NCBI RefSeq assembly: GCF_001411555.2
Contig: NC_049916.1
Location: forward strand, 8,459,889-8,523,888
DNA length: 64,000 nt
Direction of reading: 5' to 3'
From: Juglans regia
Lineage: Eukaryota; Streptophyta; Magnoliopsida; Fagales; Juglandaceae
A program made the translations under genes and the position numbers. The stretch's first letter is position 1. Each line of letters starts with the position of its first letter. Shown here one piece after another: positions 35,701-47,700 of the stretch. Below the pieces are notes generated by a model that was given only the letters and a program-made list of their open reading frames with translations, did no database searches and had not been told where the DNA came from.

Positions 35701-38700
35701 GCATACGGTTAATAAGGTGACAAGCAGTAAGAACATCATCACTCCAAAAACGTTTAGAAACATGCATGTGCAGTAAAAGAGCTCGGGTTACATCTAACAA
35801 ATGACGATTTTTGCGTCCAACCACCCCATTCTGTTGGGGTGTATAGGAACATGAAGTTTGATGAACAATTCCTTCATTACAAGTAGCAAAGGCACTAGAT
35901 TGATATTCTCTAGCATTATCAAAATGCAAAACTTGAACTTTTTTGTTAAATTGGGTTTCAAATTTTTAATTTATTTCCAAAACACTTTGAATATAGAAAG
36001 AAGTTCAGATCTTGCCTTCATAAAAAACAACCATGTCACATGAGGTAGTCATCAACAAATGTGACAAAATACTAAAACTTGTTTGATTCAATGTTCATTG
36101 GTCCCCCTATATCAGAGTGAACCAATTCAAAAGGACTCGATGCTCGTTTATCAACACAAGGTACAAAAGACAAGATGATGTTTACTAAGTTGACATGCTT
36201 CACAAGGAAAGGGAGACACATTTCCTACATTCCTAACTTGAAGCTTCAAGAGGGAAAGAGAAGGGTGACCAAGGTGACAACGTCATTCATAAGCAGATGA
36301 TGTGGATGATATAAGGGCTTGAGTGGGTGACTGTTTAACATCAAGATAATACAGACCACCAGCTTCATGCCTGTACCAATCTTGTTCCCCCCCATCTTGA
36401 GATGCTGCAAGATACATGAAGAGGGATAAAAGGTTACTGAACATTAAAGACTTTGAGTAATCTTACTAATGGACATCAAACTAAAGAGAAAACTAGAAGC
36501 ATATAGAAGAGATGACAAGGATCTAGTCAGCGAGCTTAGTGGATCCAATGCCTGTAACTTTAGCAAGAGAACCATTAGCAAGAGTAACACTTTTTGGAGA
36601 TGTCACAGTATTTAACTTAGATAAGGCAGAGGACAAACTGGTCAGATGTTCATTAGCTCTTGAATCAATAATCCATGGATCTTGGGTTGATGAGACTAGG
36701 GTTGAGCAAAAATTTGAAAATCTAACACTGAACTTGGCTCCGCTTTGACTCCGACAAAACAAAGTCGGAGTCTTTTTTTTTTTTTTTTTAATTTTTTAGT
36801 CGGAGTCAGAGTTGGAGGTATCGCTGGATCTGACTTTACGCTCCGACTCTGAATCCGACTCCGATTTTGTACATATGTTATAAAAATATGTATTTATCTA
36901 TATATTTATCATATATACTAGTATAGTTATATAACTAGAACTTATATAGTTAAATTCAATAATATACTAATATGAGCTAATTATTATAAAATAATATATT
37001 TATACTATAATATAAATAGACTAATGATAGTTTATTATCTGTAAACATCATAGTATTACTACCATGCATAATCAAGTATAGAAATAAATTAGACACTAGT
37101 ATTTAAATAAGTCTAATATAATAAATTAATAACACATGTACTAATTTACTAAAGTATAATAACATGTAATTAGACACAAAATAATATGTAATACAAATAT
37201 TAGTATAGAAGTAAATTAGCAGTGAACGATTTAGTTTTAATTTTAAATTTTTTGAAAAAATTCCAATTTCAAAGAAAGGCCACAAAAAATTCTTTTTTAA
37301 AATGGGCTAAATATGAAGCTAAAAAAAAATCCAAAACTGAAAGCCAAAATCTGACTCCGCTCCAACTCGGATCGGATCCTACATAAGTTGGAGTTGGAGT
37401 TTGGATTTAAACTTCGACAAAGTCAGAGTCAGAGTTAGATTTAGGGGAATCCGACTCCGACTAAGTCAGTGCTTACCCCTATATGAGACAAGACATGTGA
37501 ACGATGTACTTGGGTGGGCAAGAGTAGCTGTGGAAGATTAAGCCCGTATGCCACCCAAAGCTAATCATATTCATCCTTTGATATGCTAAATCAAATCTGG
37601 AGTCGGGTTGTAGCTCGGTGATTGTGATGTGGCATCTTGGCAAATAGCCTAATTAGTGGATCCAGATGGTCTACCATGTAGATCTAAACAATAGTCCACC
37701 GAGTGGTTAGTGCGACCACAATGGGTGACTTACGAGAATCTCGACCTCGAGTGTGATAACCTTTGGCATCACATCCCTCACGTGGACCGCTACCCCCACG
37801 TGGACCTCGAGTGGCATCAGGTGGCTGTGGCTCAAACTTCGTCACCATGGACACAGGAAAATGTCACAATTCAACTTGGAGACAGAAAATTCACACAAAA
37901 ATATTAAGTATGGATAACAAAACCGAAGTATGCAATCTGGAAAACAAAAAATCCAGCTCAAGTACCCGAAAAATCAACTTGAAAAACCAAATTCAGCTTT
38001 GTATCGATCAAAATCAGTCTATATCGGCTGGAACAGTCACGTATCGGCTTGGAATTGACCCGTATCGGGTCGAAATCAGCCTAACTCGGCCCGTATTGGG
38101 TCTGACTCGAACCATAACGGGTTTGAACGGGGCTTGTACAGGTACCGGTTTCAAACATTCCTTAAACTTGGACTATGTTATCCTAAACGAGATAAAGTGA
38201 TCTGGGTATTACCTTATCCTCGTTACCAAACAGACATTATTCGAATAGGAACACGATCTTACTCCAAGTTGGGGGCAGCCACACTCAAGCTTGAATAGCT
38301 TACACTTGAAACCAAACACTCCAAGCCTTTTGGCGTTGCCGGCGATACCCTACCCTTCCGGCGGCCGATGATGATGGGAAACTCGCCAAACTTCATAGAA
38401 AATGACGACAAGCTCAAATGTGGTGCCCAATAACAAAGACAACCGGAAAAGTGCCAGAAACAGTTTGAAACTCCTATTAGCGCTGACAACAGAGGGAGAA
38501 GCCACCGATATGCACAAAGGACGACGGTGACCTCGAATCCGGCAGCCGAAGATACTGGTGAGCTTTGATCCGGTGACAAATACCAACTTAGATCCGAAAG
38601 TACCAACTCAAATCTGGAAACTATGATGGACTTCGAAAATACAAACTCAAATCCGAAAATACCAACATAGTACATCTACTTAGTAACTAACAAACAACGG

Positions 38701-41700
38701 CACCACCAACAAGTACTCGAACCTCTGATACCATGTAGACATTCATGGAGGGAAAACTTACTTCATTCATTGATGTACAACAATATATATACTACATACA
38801 ATTGACGATTGTACCCTCACAAGTTACACTTATTACAACCATGTCCTCTAACAAAGATAAAGGACAAAATTTGATGCACAGTAACACAATAAAACGTCCA
38901 AGAAGGTGGCAAGACACATAACAAGGATAACCAAAGGAGGTCGATAACCCAACAAGCATGTATTCTTTTTGAATCTTTGAACCACCAAATACAGGACGCC
39001 TGGTGATGACAATGGTAAAATATGAGATAGCAAGTGTGAAGGGAAAAAATGTATTTTCTCTCAAGTTTTTGACAGGGAACTTCAGGTCACATATCACGAA
39101 CAAACAGGTTGCAGAAACAGTTAACCTGAACTCCACTTTCATGGCATGATCAAAATTTTAAACTATCAAGCAAAGCATTCCTTATAAAAATTAATAATGA
39201 AAGCAGAAAAACAAAGGAGTGGAAAACTCAAAAAAGAGAACTTATAAGTCATTGTTTTTTATAATTTCTTAAAAGTCATCTTCTAATAATGGACTAACAT
39301 ACTTTTTTTTATAAGTCAACGGACTAATATACTTAAATGGCATGATTTTGTATTCAATATTATTAATTCCAATCAACACCATCAATTACATGATTTTTTA
39401 TTCATTTTTTAACATCGTTATACAAAATTTTTAATTTCATTGAATTTGGATTATACTGCTGGCCAGGAGAGAAAAAACTATATCTATCTGCAGAAGGATT
39501 ACAGGTTCATATTTTTCTGCAGTAATGAAGAAACATAAAGTTGATATTTACCCCAGTAAAAGTTAATTATGACATAGATACCATAAAAAAACAAAAATGC
39601 ATGGAGAAGATGAGCTCATTTTTTCTTCTCCTAAAGAAGCTCTGCAACAAGGATGCGGTACCATCACTACCTTCAGCATCTGTCAGTATCCAGTGGGTGG
39701 AACTTTGATTTTCATACAAAATGCAGGGGAGGGGGGGGTGGTGGGGGGAAGTTGAAATAGGGTTATACTGCAGTGTGCTTAGATGTTTCCCAAAGCAAAG
39801 GGGGACTGTCATGCAAACAAAATTTCTCTCCTCCACAACATAGATGCCAAGATAGATTGTTATGTGTGATCTATGGCATGTATACTATGCAATCTTATAC
39901 ATTATGGACACTAGAAGAAAGTAAATCATACTAAACTATTCTAGCTGGCAATGTGCAACACAAATAAGTTGCACCAAGAAATTTTCATGTTAATGTGACA
40001 AATTATGAAGCAGATTATATATAAAAACATTCATATAAGAATTAGAGTGATAGTAGCATTCTTGTTTTAAGAAAAGCTGTAACTTTGCGGTTTTTTTTGT
40101 GAATTTTTAGACTACTATCCATTCTTGCATTCGATATGTGGATCATAATTCACATAATTCAATGTGGCTCTGCTACAAAACAATTAACTTCAAAAGAGGA
40201 CATGTATGCCTTTAGGAAAATATAACTATCCAGTTTAGGACTTGAAATTCCTTTCAGCCGAGTAACCAAAACTTAACAAAAAAGAATAAAGATGCGATAA
40301 GATAAGGAAAAATAAAATAAAAAGGATAAAATACAGAAAGTACAAGAGGTAGACAATAATTATGAACCTGGCATCGCACATCGAGTTGAGTATCTTTGTC
40401 CAGATCAATTTTGGTGCGTTTACCCGACATCAATTTATGTCCTATGGTTCCAGCCGCACAGTACCTACAGTACCATTGTTTTTTGGAGATTTTTAGCAGT
40501 TTCAAAAAATCAGTTTTTAATGGAAACTTATAGCATTTTTCTTGTAATTTGTAATAACGTTGAGTGACCGATCAGTTGTGAATGGGGCTTGGCATGTGTG
40601 AATAGGACCACCGGTTTCGTGTAATGTGTCACCTGTCTAGTTTGATGTGCACAGGGTGGGTCTGGCACATAAACACACAGCTGGCTCTCAACAGAAACTG
40701 AATATCAGTTGTGCACTAAGAGAAAATGTCCAGAGTACTAGCTATATTATGTACTAAGAAATTAACTATAGTATCTGGGTACTTGCTAGTAGAGGTGAAT
40801 TTCTCCATACAATAAGAATATGATGGTACGAGGTTAATTCTATTCTACATTCCAAGTTCAGCTCATCACATAAGAATATCAGAGCAAGATACATGAGGTA
40901 GGTATACAGAAATGTGCATTCCCATTTGCCTATTCAAACAGAGGTATCAATTACACTATATGTCTTAAAACAAGTGACATGATATTACCAATTGACATCT
41001 GTTAGAGGACATGGTTGTAATTAGTATAGTTTATGAGTATACAATGGTCATTTGTATGTAGTATGTATAGGATGTTGAATGTTAATGAAAAAGGAATTCA
41101 TTCTCTCTGTTGAATGTTCGACTACATGGTATCAGAGAAAAGTGTAGTCAGTTAGTGGTGGTTGGGGTTGTGCGACGGCATTGTGGTATCACCGTCGTTG
41201 TGTGTGGTGGTTAGTGGCCGTTGTCCTCTTCGTTGTTGGTGGCCGGTATCTGTTTCAAGGTTTTCCGGTGACCTCAGGTGTCATCTCCAGTACTGGACAC
41301 CAGAATCGAGATTGCCGACATTTTTTGTGCACACCGGTGTGTCTCCCGTCGTCATCAGCTGCTGGAAGCATGTTTATCGCCAGCGACGTCGACGTCTCAA
41401 AGTGTTTGGTGGTAGATCTCTACTATCCTGTCCTCGACTACGTCTGCCCCCAATCCGGTGTAAGGTCTTATTTCTATCCAAGATAACGTATGTTTGGTAA
41501 CATGTATACGGTAAACTTATTCCTGTTTAGGATAAGTTATCCTCGTTTGGGATAACCTATTCCAGTTTAGGGTTAGTTTTTTAAGCCGGTACCGGCAATA
41601 CCCAATACATACCAGTTCAGAACCGAAACAGAGTGGTTCAGACCCGATATAGGCTGGTTCATACCCGATACAAGCCGGTTCAGAACTGATACTTGCTTGT

Positions 41701-44700
41701 TTTGGCCGGTACAGGCTTGTTTCGACCAATACAGATCCGAAATTTGGGATTTTAATTTGGGTTTCTACTTTTCCAGATTGTGTCTCCCAGTTTTTCATCC
41801 ATATTTCATATTTTGTGTGTATTCTTGACTCCAAGTTGAATTGTTGTGATACTTTTCTCCATGACAACTAAATTTGAGTCAATGTCTCTTGCACCAAACA
41901 TTAATATGCCTATGAATTCGGTAAAGTTGAATGGAAAAAACTACCTGTTGTGGTCAAAATCTGTTGAAATGTTTTTGAAGCAAGGGCCTTCGTCGTACCC
42001 ACTTGATTGATCCAATGCTTGGCTCAGCTAGTTCTACATTTGCTCAATGGGAGCAAAAGATGCTCAAATATTGTCCCTAATGTTGACCAGTATTGAGCCT
42101 AATATTTGCACCAGCTTAATACATTTTGACACCGCTCAAGAGGTGTGGAAGCATCTCAAACAGATGTATTTGGGTGCTGGGAACATAATCCGTATTTATG
42201 AGTTGTGTCAGCAATTCTTTGGGTTGGAACAGGGTGCTTTGGGCCTGGAAGAATATTATTCTCAAGTGATAAGCATATGTGAAGAACTTCAAATGTATTA
42301 ACCTATCACTTCTGATGTTTCAAGTATGCTAAAACAACGGGAAGATTTTAATGTTGTTCTGTTTCTTGTTGGCTTAAAACCTGAGTATGAGTCAGTGCGT
42401 TCTCAAATTCTAGCAAGTCCACAACTTCCCTCATTCCCTGATGTGTTCTCCCGGCTTTAGTGAGCCATATTATCTGGACAAGGATCTCAATTTTCTTCAG
42501 ATCAGAGTAATGAGAGATCCGCTTTAACTGCCTCCTATGTTGCTTCCGGTGGGCGTGGAGGCCGGAGTGGTATAGGGCACGTGGGGGGCGTGATGCCAGA
42601 GGTAATCGCACTCGAGGTCGTGAATCTCGTAAGTGCACTCATTGTGATCACACTAATCATTCGGTGGACTATTGTTGGGATCTCCATGGTAAACCATCTG
42701 GATCTGTTAATCAAGCTATTTGCCAAAATGCTACATCACCGTCAATGAGTTCCGACCCGACTCCAGAGATGATTAGCATATCAAAAGATGAGTATGATTA
42801 GTTTTTGGCTCGCACACGAGCGACTTCATCTTCCATAGCTACTCATGCCCATTCAGGTACAACGGTCGCCTGTCTTGTCTCATCTATTCAAGATCCATGG
42901 ATCATTGATTCAGGAGCTAATGAACATTTGACCGATTTTTCTTATTCCTTATCTAAGTTAGATACTTTGACATCTCCAAAGAGTGTTACTCTTGCTAATG
43001 GTTCTCTTGCTAAAGTTACAGGCATTGGATCCACTAAGCTCACCGATTCTATATCCTTGTCATATGTTCTATATGCTCCTAGTTTTCCCTTTAGTTTGTT
43101 GTCCATTAGTCAAATTACTCAAACTCTTCAATGTTCTGTGACCTTTTATCCTTCTATATATATCTTTCAAGATCTCAAGACGGGGAAGAAGATTGGTTCG
43201 GGGCATGAAGCTGGTGGTCTATATTACCTTGATGTCAAACAGTCATCCACTCGAGCCCTCACATCCTCATCATCTACTTTTGAATGGCATTGTCGCCTTG
43301 GACACCCTTCTCTTTCTCTTTTGAAACGTCAAGTTAGGAATCTTGAAAATGCATCTTCCTTTCCTTGTGAAGCATGTCAGCTTAGCAAACACCATCGTGT
43401 GTCTTTTGTACCTCGAGTTGATAATCAATCATCTAGTTCTTTTGAATTGATTCACTCTGATATATGGGGACCAATCAACATTGTATTAAACAAGTTTCAA
43501 TATTTTGTTACATTTGTTGATGACTATTCTCGTATGACATAGTTGTTTCTAATGAAGGCACGATCTGAACTTCTTTCCATATTCAAAGTCTTTCGGAAAG
43601 AAATTAAAACTCAATTTAAACAAAAAGTTCAAATTTTGCGTTCTTAAAATGCTAGAGAATACAAATCTAGTGTCTTTGCTACTTACTTAAATAATAAATG
43701 AATTGTTCATCAAACTTCATGCTCTTATACACCCCAACAGAATGGGGTGGCTGAACGCAAAAATCGCCATTTGTTAGATGTAACCAGAGCACTTTTATTG
43801 CACATGCATGTTCCTAAACGTTTTTGGAGTGATGGTGTTCTTACTGCGTGTCACCTTATTAACCGTATGTCTTCGTCAGTCCTCGATGGTTTCTCTCCAT
43901 TCTCCATCTTGTTCCTTTCGTCTCCACCTTTTTCTCTCCATCCAAAAATCTTTGGGTGTGTTTGCTATGTTCATAACCTTGGCCCAGGTTTTGATAAGCT
44001 TGATCCACGTGCTACCAATTGTTTCTTTGTTGGTTATTCCCGGACTCAAAAAGGATATCGCTATTATAGTCCTGCTCTTAGACGTTACTTCACTAGTGCT
44101 GATGTCACCTTCTTTGAGTCCATACCCTATTTCTTGACAACATCTTCAGTTGTTGAGTGTGATCCTCTACCATTACCTACTCTTACCCTTTCTCCTGCAC
44201 ACTCACCCACTTTTACCCAATCCTCCTTAGTTCCTTCCCTTGTTCCTTTACAGGTGTACTCGCATCGCGTGTGGCCCCCAGCTCCCATGCCTCTACTAAT
44301 CTTGTCTCTATCTTCAGATCCTGAGTTACCTAGTACTTCAGACTCTCCACTTATTGCTCTCTGAAAAGGTACTCGTTCTTGTGTTACTCAACATCCGATT
44401 GCCCAATATGTCTCCTGTCATGCCTTATCTCCATCTTTTTCATGTTTTACTTCTCAACTTTCAAAACTATCTATTCCTAAGAAAGTTAATGATGCTTTAT
44501 CTGATTCGGAATGGAGGACAGCTATGAAAAATGAAATGGATGCTCTTCACCATAATGGGACATGGGATCTTGTTCCTCTACCACCTGGTAAACACCTTGT
44601 TAGTTGTAGATGGGTATATACAATCAAATTTCATCCTAATGGGTCTGTTGAACGTCTGAAAGCCCGCTTGGTTGCTAAGGATTACACTCAAACTTATGGC

Positions 44701-47700
44701 ATTGATTATGATGAGACTTTTCCCCAGTTGCCAAAATTTCTTCTATTCGGATATTGATCTATCTTGTTGCTAACTTGGATTGGCATTTATTTTAGTTGGA
44801 TGTTAAAAATGCATTCCTACATGACGACTTAAATGAGGAAGTGTATATGGAGCAACCACCTGGGTTTGTTGCTCAGGGGGAGTATCGAGGTACTGTGTGC
44901 AAGTTAAAAAAGACATTATATGGTTTGAAACAATCTCCTCGAGCATGGTTTGGGAGGTTCTCTAAGGTTGTATTAACATTTGGTCTTCATAGATGCCAAA
45001 CAGACCACTCGGTATTTCACCTACACAGTGATGCAGGTCATATCTTATTGGTTATATATGTTGATGACATTGTAATTACTGGGAGTAACTCAGCTAGAAT
45101 TGCTAGGCTGAAACAATTTTTACATGATCAGTTTCAGACAAAAGACTTGGGCAAACTTAGGTACTTTCTTGGAATTGAAGTCGGTAGATCTAAAAAAGGC
45201 ATTAACCTATCTCAGAGAAAATATGTACTTGATCTTCTGGAAGAAACTGGCGTGTTAGGTGCACGACCTATTGACACTCCTATGGACCCAAATCATAAAC
45301 TCTTGAAAGATAAAGGTGAGTTGTTTGGAGATCTAGGTCGGTATTGAAGACTTGTTGAAAATTTGAATTATCTTACTATCACTAGACCTGATATCTCTTA
45401 TGCAGTGAGTGTAGTGAGCCAATTTCTACAAACGCCCAGGGTCTCACATTGGGATGCTATAATTCATATTCTTCGTTATCTTAAGCTAGCTCCTGGCCTT
45501 GGACTATTGTATAGACCAAATGGACACCTTAGAATTAAAGCTTTTTTAGATGCTGATTGGGCTGGATCTCCTTCAAATAAAAGATCGACTACTGGATATT
45601 GTACCTTTGTGGGTGGTAATTTGGTTACATGGAAGAGTAAAAAGCAAACAATAGTAGCTCAGTCTAGTGCAGAAGCAGAATACAGAGCAATGGCTCACAC
45701 TACTAGTGAGCTGACATGGTTGCAACACTTTCTTCAAGAAATTGGGTTTCCAGCTCCTGTCCCTCTTCAGTTACTTTGTGATAACCAAGCTGTAGTGCAT
45801 ATTGCATCTAATCCTGTATTCCATGAGATGACTAAACACATTGAGATTGATTGTCACTTCATTCGGGATAAGATACTAAGTGGTGACATTTTTACACCCT
45901 TTGTGAAGTCTGCTGATCAACTTGCAGATATTTTTACCAAACTATTGTGTTGTAGTCGGTTAAAGTTTATTTGTTCCAAGCCAAGTTTATATGATATATA
46001 TGCCCCAGTTTGAGGGGGAGTGTTAGAGGACATGGTTGTAATTAGGGTAGTTTATGAGTATACAATGGTCAGTTGTATGTAGTATGTATAGGATGTTGAA
46101 TGTTAATGAAAAAGGAATTCATTCTCTCTGTTGAATGTTCGACTACAACATCAACACTGAGCAATCAACATAGAATGACTAGCAATAGGCACATTCAATT
46201 TGTTACATCTTCTGATGCACATAAAAACAGTTTCAACAACCCAATAAAACTATATGGAACTAAAATGGGCATTTGACCAAGATTTTGTGGATCAGCATCA
46301 TATATTTACGAGGTTGCTAGCTACTATATCAAAGGGTTGGAAGTGGGTTTGTAATAATAATAACTTTCTCCCAAACTATGTAAAGTAATTCTTGATCAAT
46401 ATGCAAGTCACAAGATTGGTACCCAGGCAAGGTGATAAGATTCATTTCAGATGGAGCCCACTGCTTGAAAACCTCAAGCGAAAAACCGCCACTAATCCAG
46501 CCAGGTGTAGCAAAAAGAACGCAAGGTCCAGGAGCAGATATCATCGAACGGTCAAAATTGAGAACTGCATCATCCAAACACAATCAGTAAGCCGTAGTAC
46601 ATTAAAATGATGATAGTTCTATAGGGTTCATATATCAATTGATTTACATTTAGTACTGGGACATTTCTTTGTGGAATGGACTCAATACAACAAAACTAGA
46701 CAAAAGATACTTATTTTGCATATCCCATTTGTCATTATTCAGAGAGAGAGAGAATATGTGAATGAAGGCCATCTTAATATATGCCTGATGTGGAACTCAA
46801 TGCATGCCTCTGCAATGTCCTCACAGATGCACTACAGCTAAAAAATAAAATAGCATAGGATCTCACTTAAATCCCTGACAATCTCATCAGAGGAATCTGC
46901 ATTGCACCTACTGCATCAGGACACATTGTATTTTCCTCCAGATTTTCAAACAAGGCAGAGTGATAAGATTTGTCTTTTTCTAAAACTTCTCTTTGGTAAC
47001 TATAAAATCCATGGGTGTGTTTTATTTATCACAGGAAACATTATGAGAACATGACTTTTATTTGATTTTAAGTATCTCATGAGAACTTGACAATGTAATG
47101 CAGATTACGATATTATCAATTAAAAAAAAAGAACTGTCACCAAACTGAAGTGTACAAGTCAAGACCATAGAAAGGTGCATGGAAGAGAGAGGTCCGGGGA
47201 GAAATTCGAGATCTAAAGGGAGAAAAATAGAATAGTAAGAATCACATGTGCTAGCATGATCCATAGACGTGTTAGTCACATCTCTATGGCATCGAAAGGA
47301 CAAATTACTATAAGGGCTATGCATAATTGGTTATATAGTCCAATTCTTCCTAGTACAGAACCCAGTATGGGACTGGTTGTGTACCAGGAAACTGGACTGT
47401 ATGAGTAATTATAGGGAGCTGTCATTGTGACTAATTTGGCATATCTTGCAAATGTAGCTTGCATGTTGTGGATAACAATATTTCAACCGAGTGGGGAGGA
47501 AAGGAATTTTTTCTTAATAGGAACAAAATATTTTTCACAGTTGCAGTCATATAAATGAGAATACTCATCCAATCTGCAAGTATGTGCATATGCAACACAG
47601 TTGCAGTGATCAAGTGGTGTTACGTAAAGACTAAAATGAATAGTTATTGCCACTCCTAAATGTAATCTCTTTGAAAACATAATTAATAAGCACAAATGGC

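Larger units (their letters stand above)
18676..38853 (-). mobile_element. Copia-1, nested Ty1/copia element spanning 20.2 kb
   Basis: Minus-strand element with 120-bp LTRs at both ends (18676-18795 and 38734-38853; nine mismatches by eye). It has an initiator-Met-type primer binding site at 38723-38733 and a perfect 5-bp target duplication aagat (18671-18675 and 38854-38858). After removing the insertions and a tandem duplication the element is about 4.6 kb, close to the 5.1 kb of its relative Copia-4. Insertions: MITE-A 18876-19013, LINE tail 19342-19505, Copia-2 19752-22544, Copia-3 23010-33779 and hAT-like MITE 36697-37481. Coding pieces are broken by stops. Confidence 0.92.
17681..40367 (-). 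other. Last intron of the CPSF73-II-like gene, 22.7 kb
   Basis: The donor is gatgccag|gttcata at 40368/40367 and the acceptor gttgccag|attcatc at 17681/17680. The phase is 0 on both sides (DVRCQ joins IHQLSF). 20.2 kb of it is the Copia-1 nest. The remaining 2.5 kb (17681-18670 and 38859-40367) is ordinary AT-rich intron. Confidence 0.85.
41000..46147 (+). mobile_element. Copia-4, complete-length copia element in the host intron
   Basis: LTRs of 127 bp at 41000-41126 and 46021-46147 with three mismatches. Perfect 5-bp duplication acatc (40995-40999 and 46148-46152). The PBS is at 41127-41137, and the PPT tgagggggag ends at 46020. Gag, protease, integrase, RT and RNase H follow in copia order, over 4.9 kb of interior. 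At least eight stops or shifts interrupt the polyprotein. It is antisense to the host gene and of the same family as Copia-1. Confidence 0.95.

Noticed and set aside
38259..38675. 138-codon minus-strand open frame near the Copia-1 5' end
   Set aside because: It lies in the untranslated leader between PBS and gag, has no recognisable domain, and has no counterpart frame in Copia-4.
41517..41867. 116-codon minus-strand open frame with seven-residue repeats
   Set aside because: It is antisense to the Copia-4 leader and arises from 21-bp DNA repeats; no independent sign of coding.
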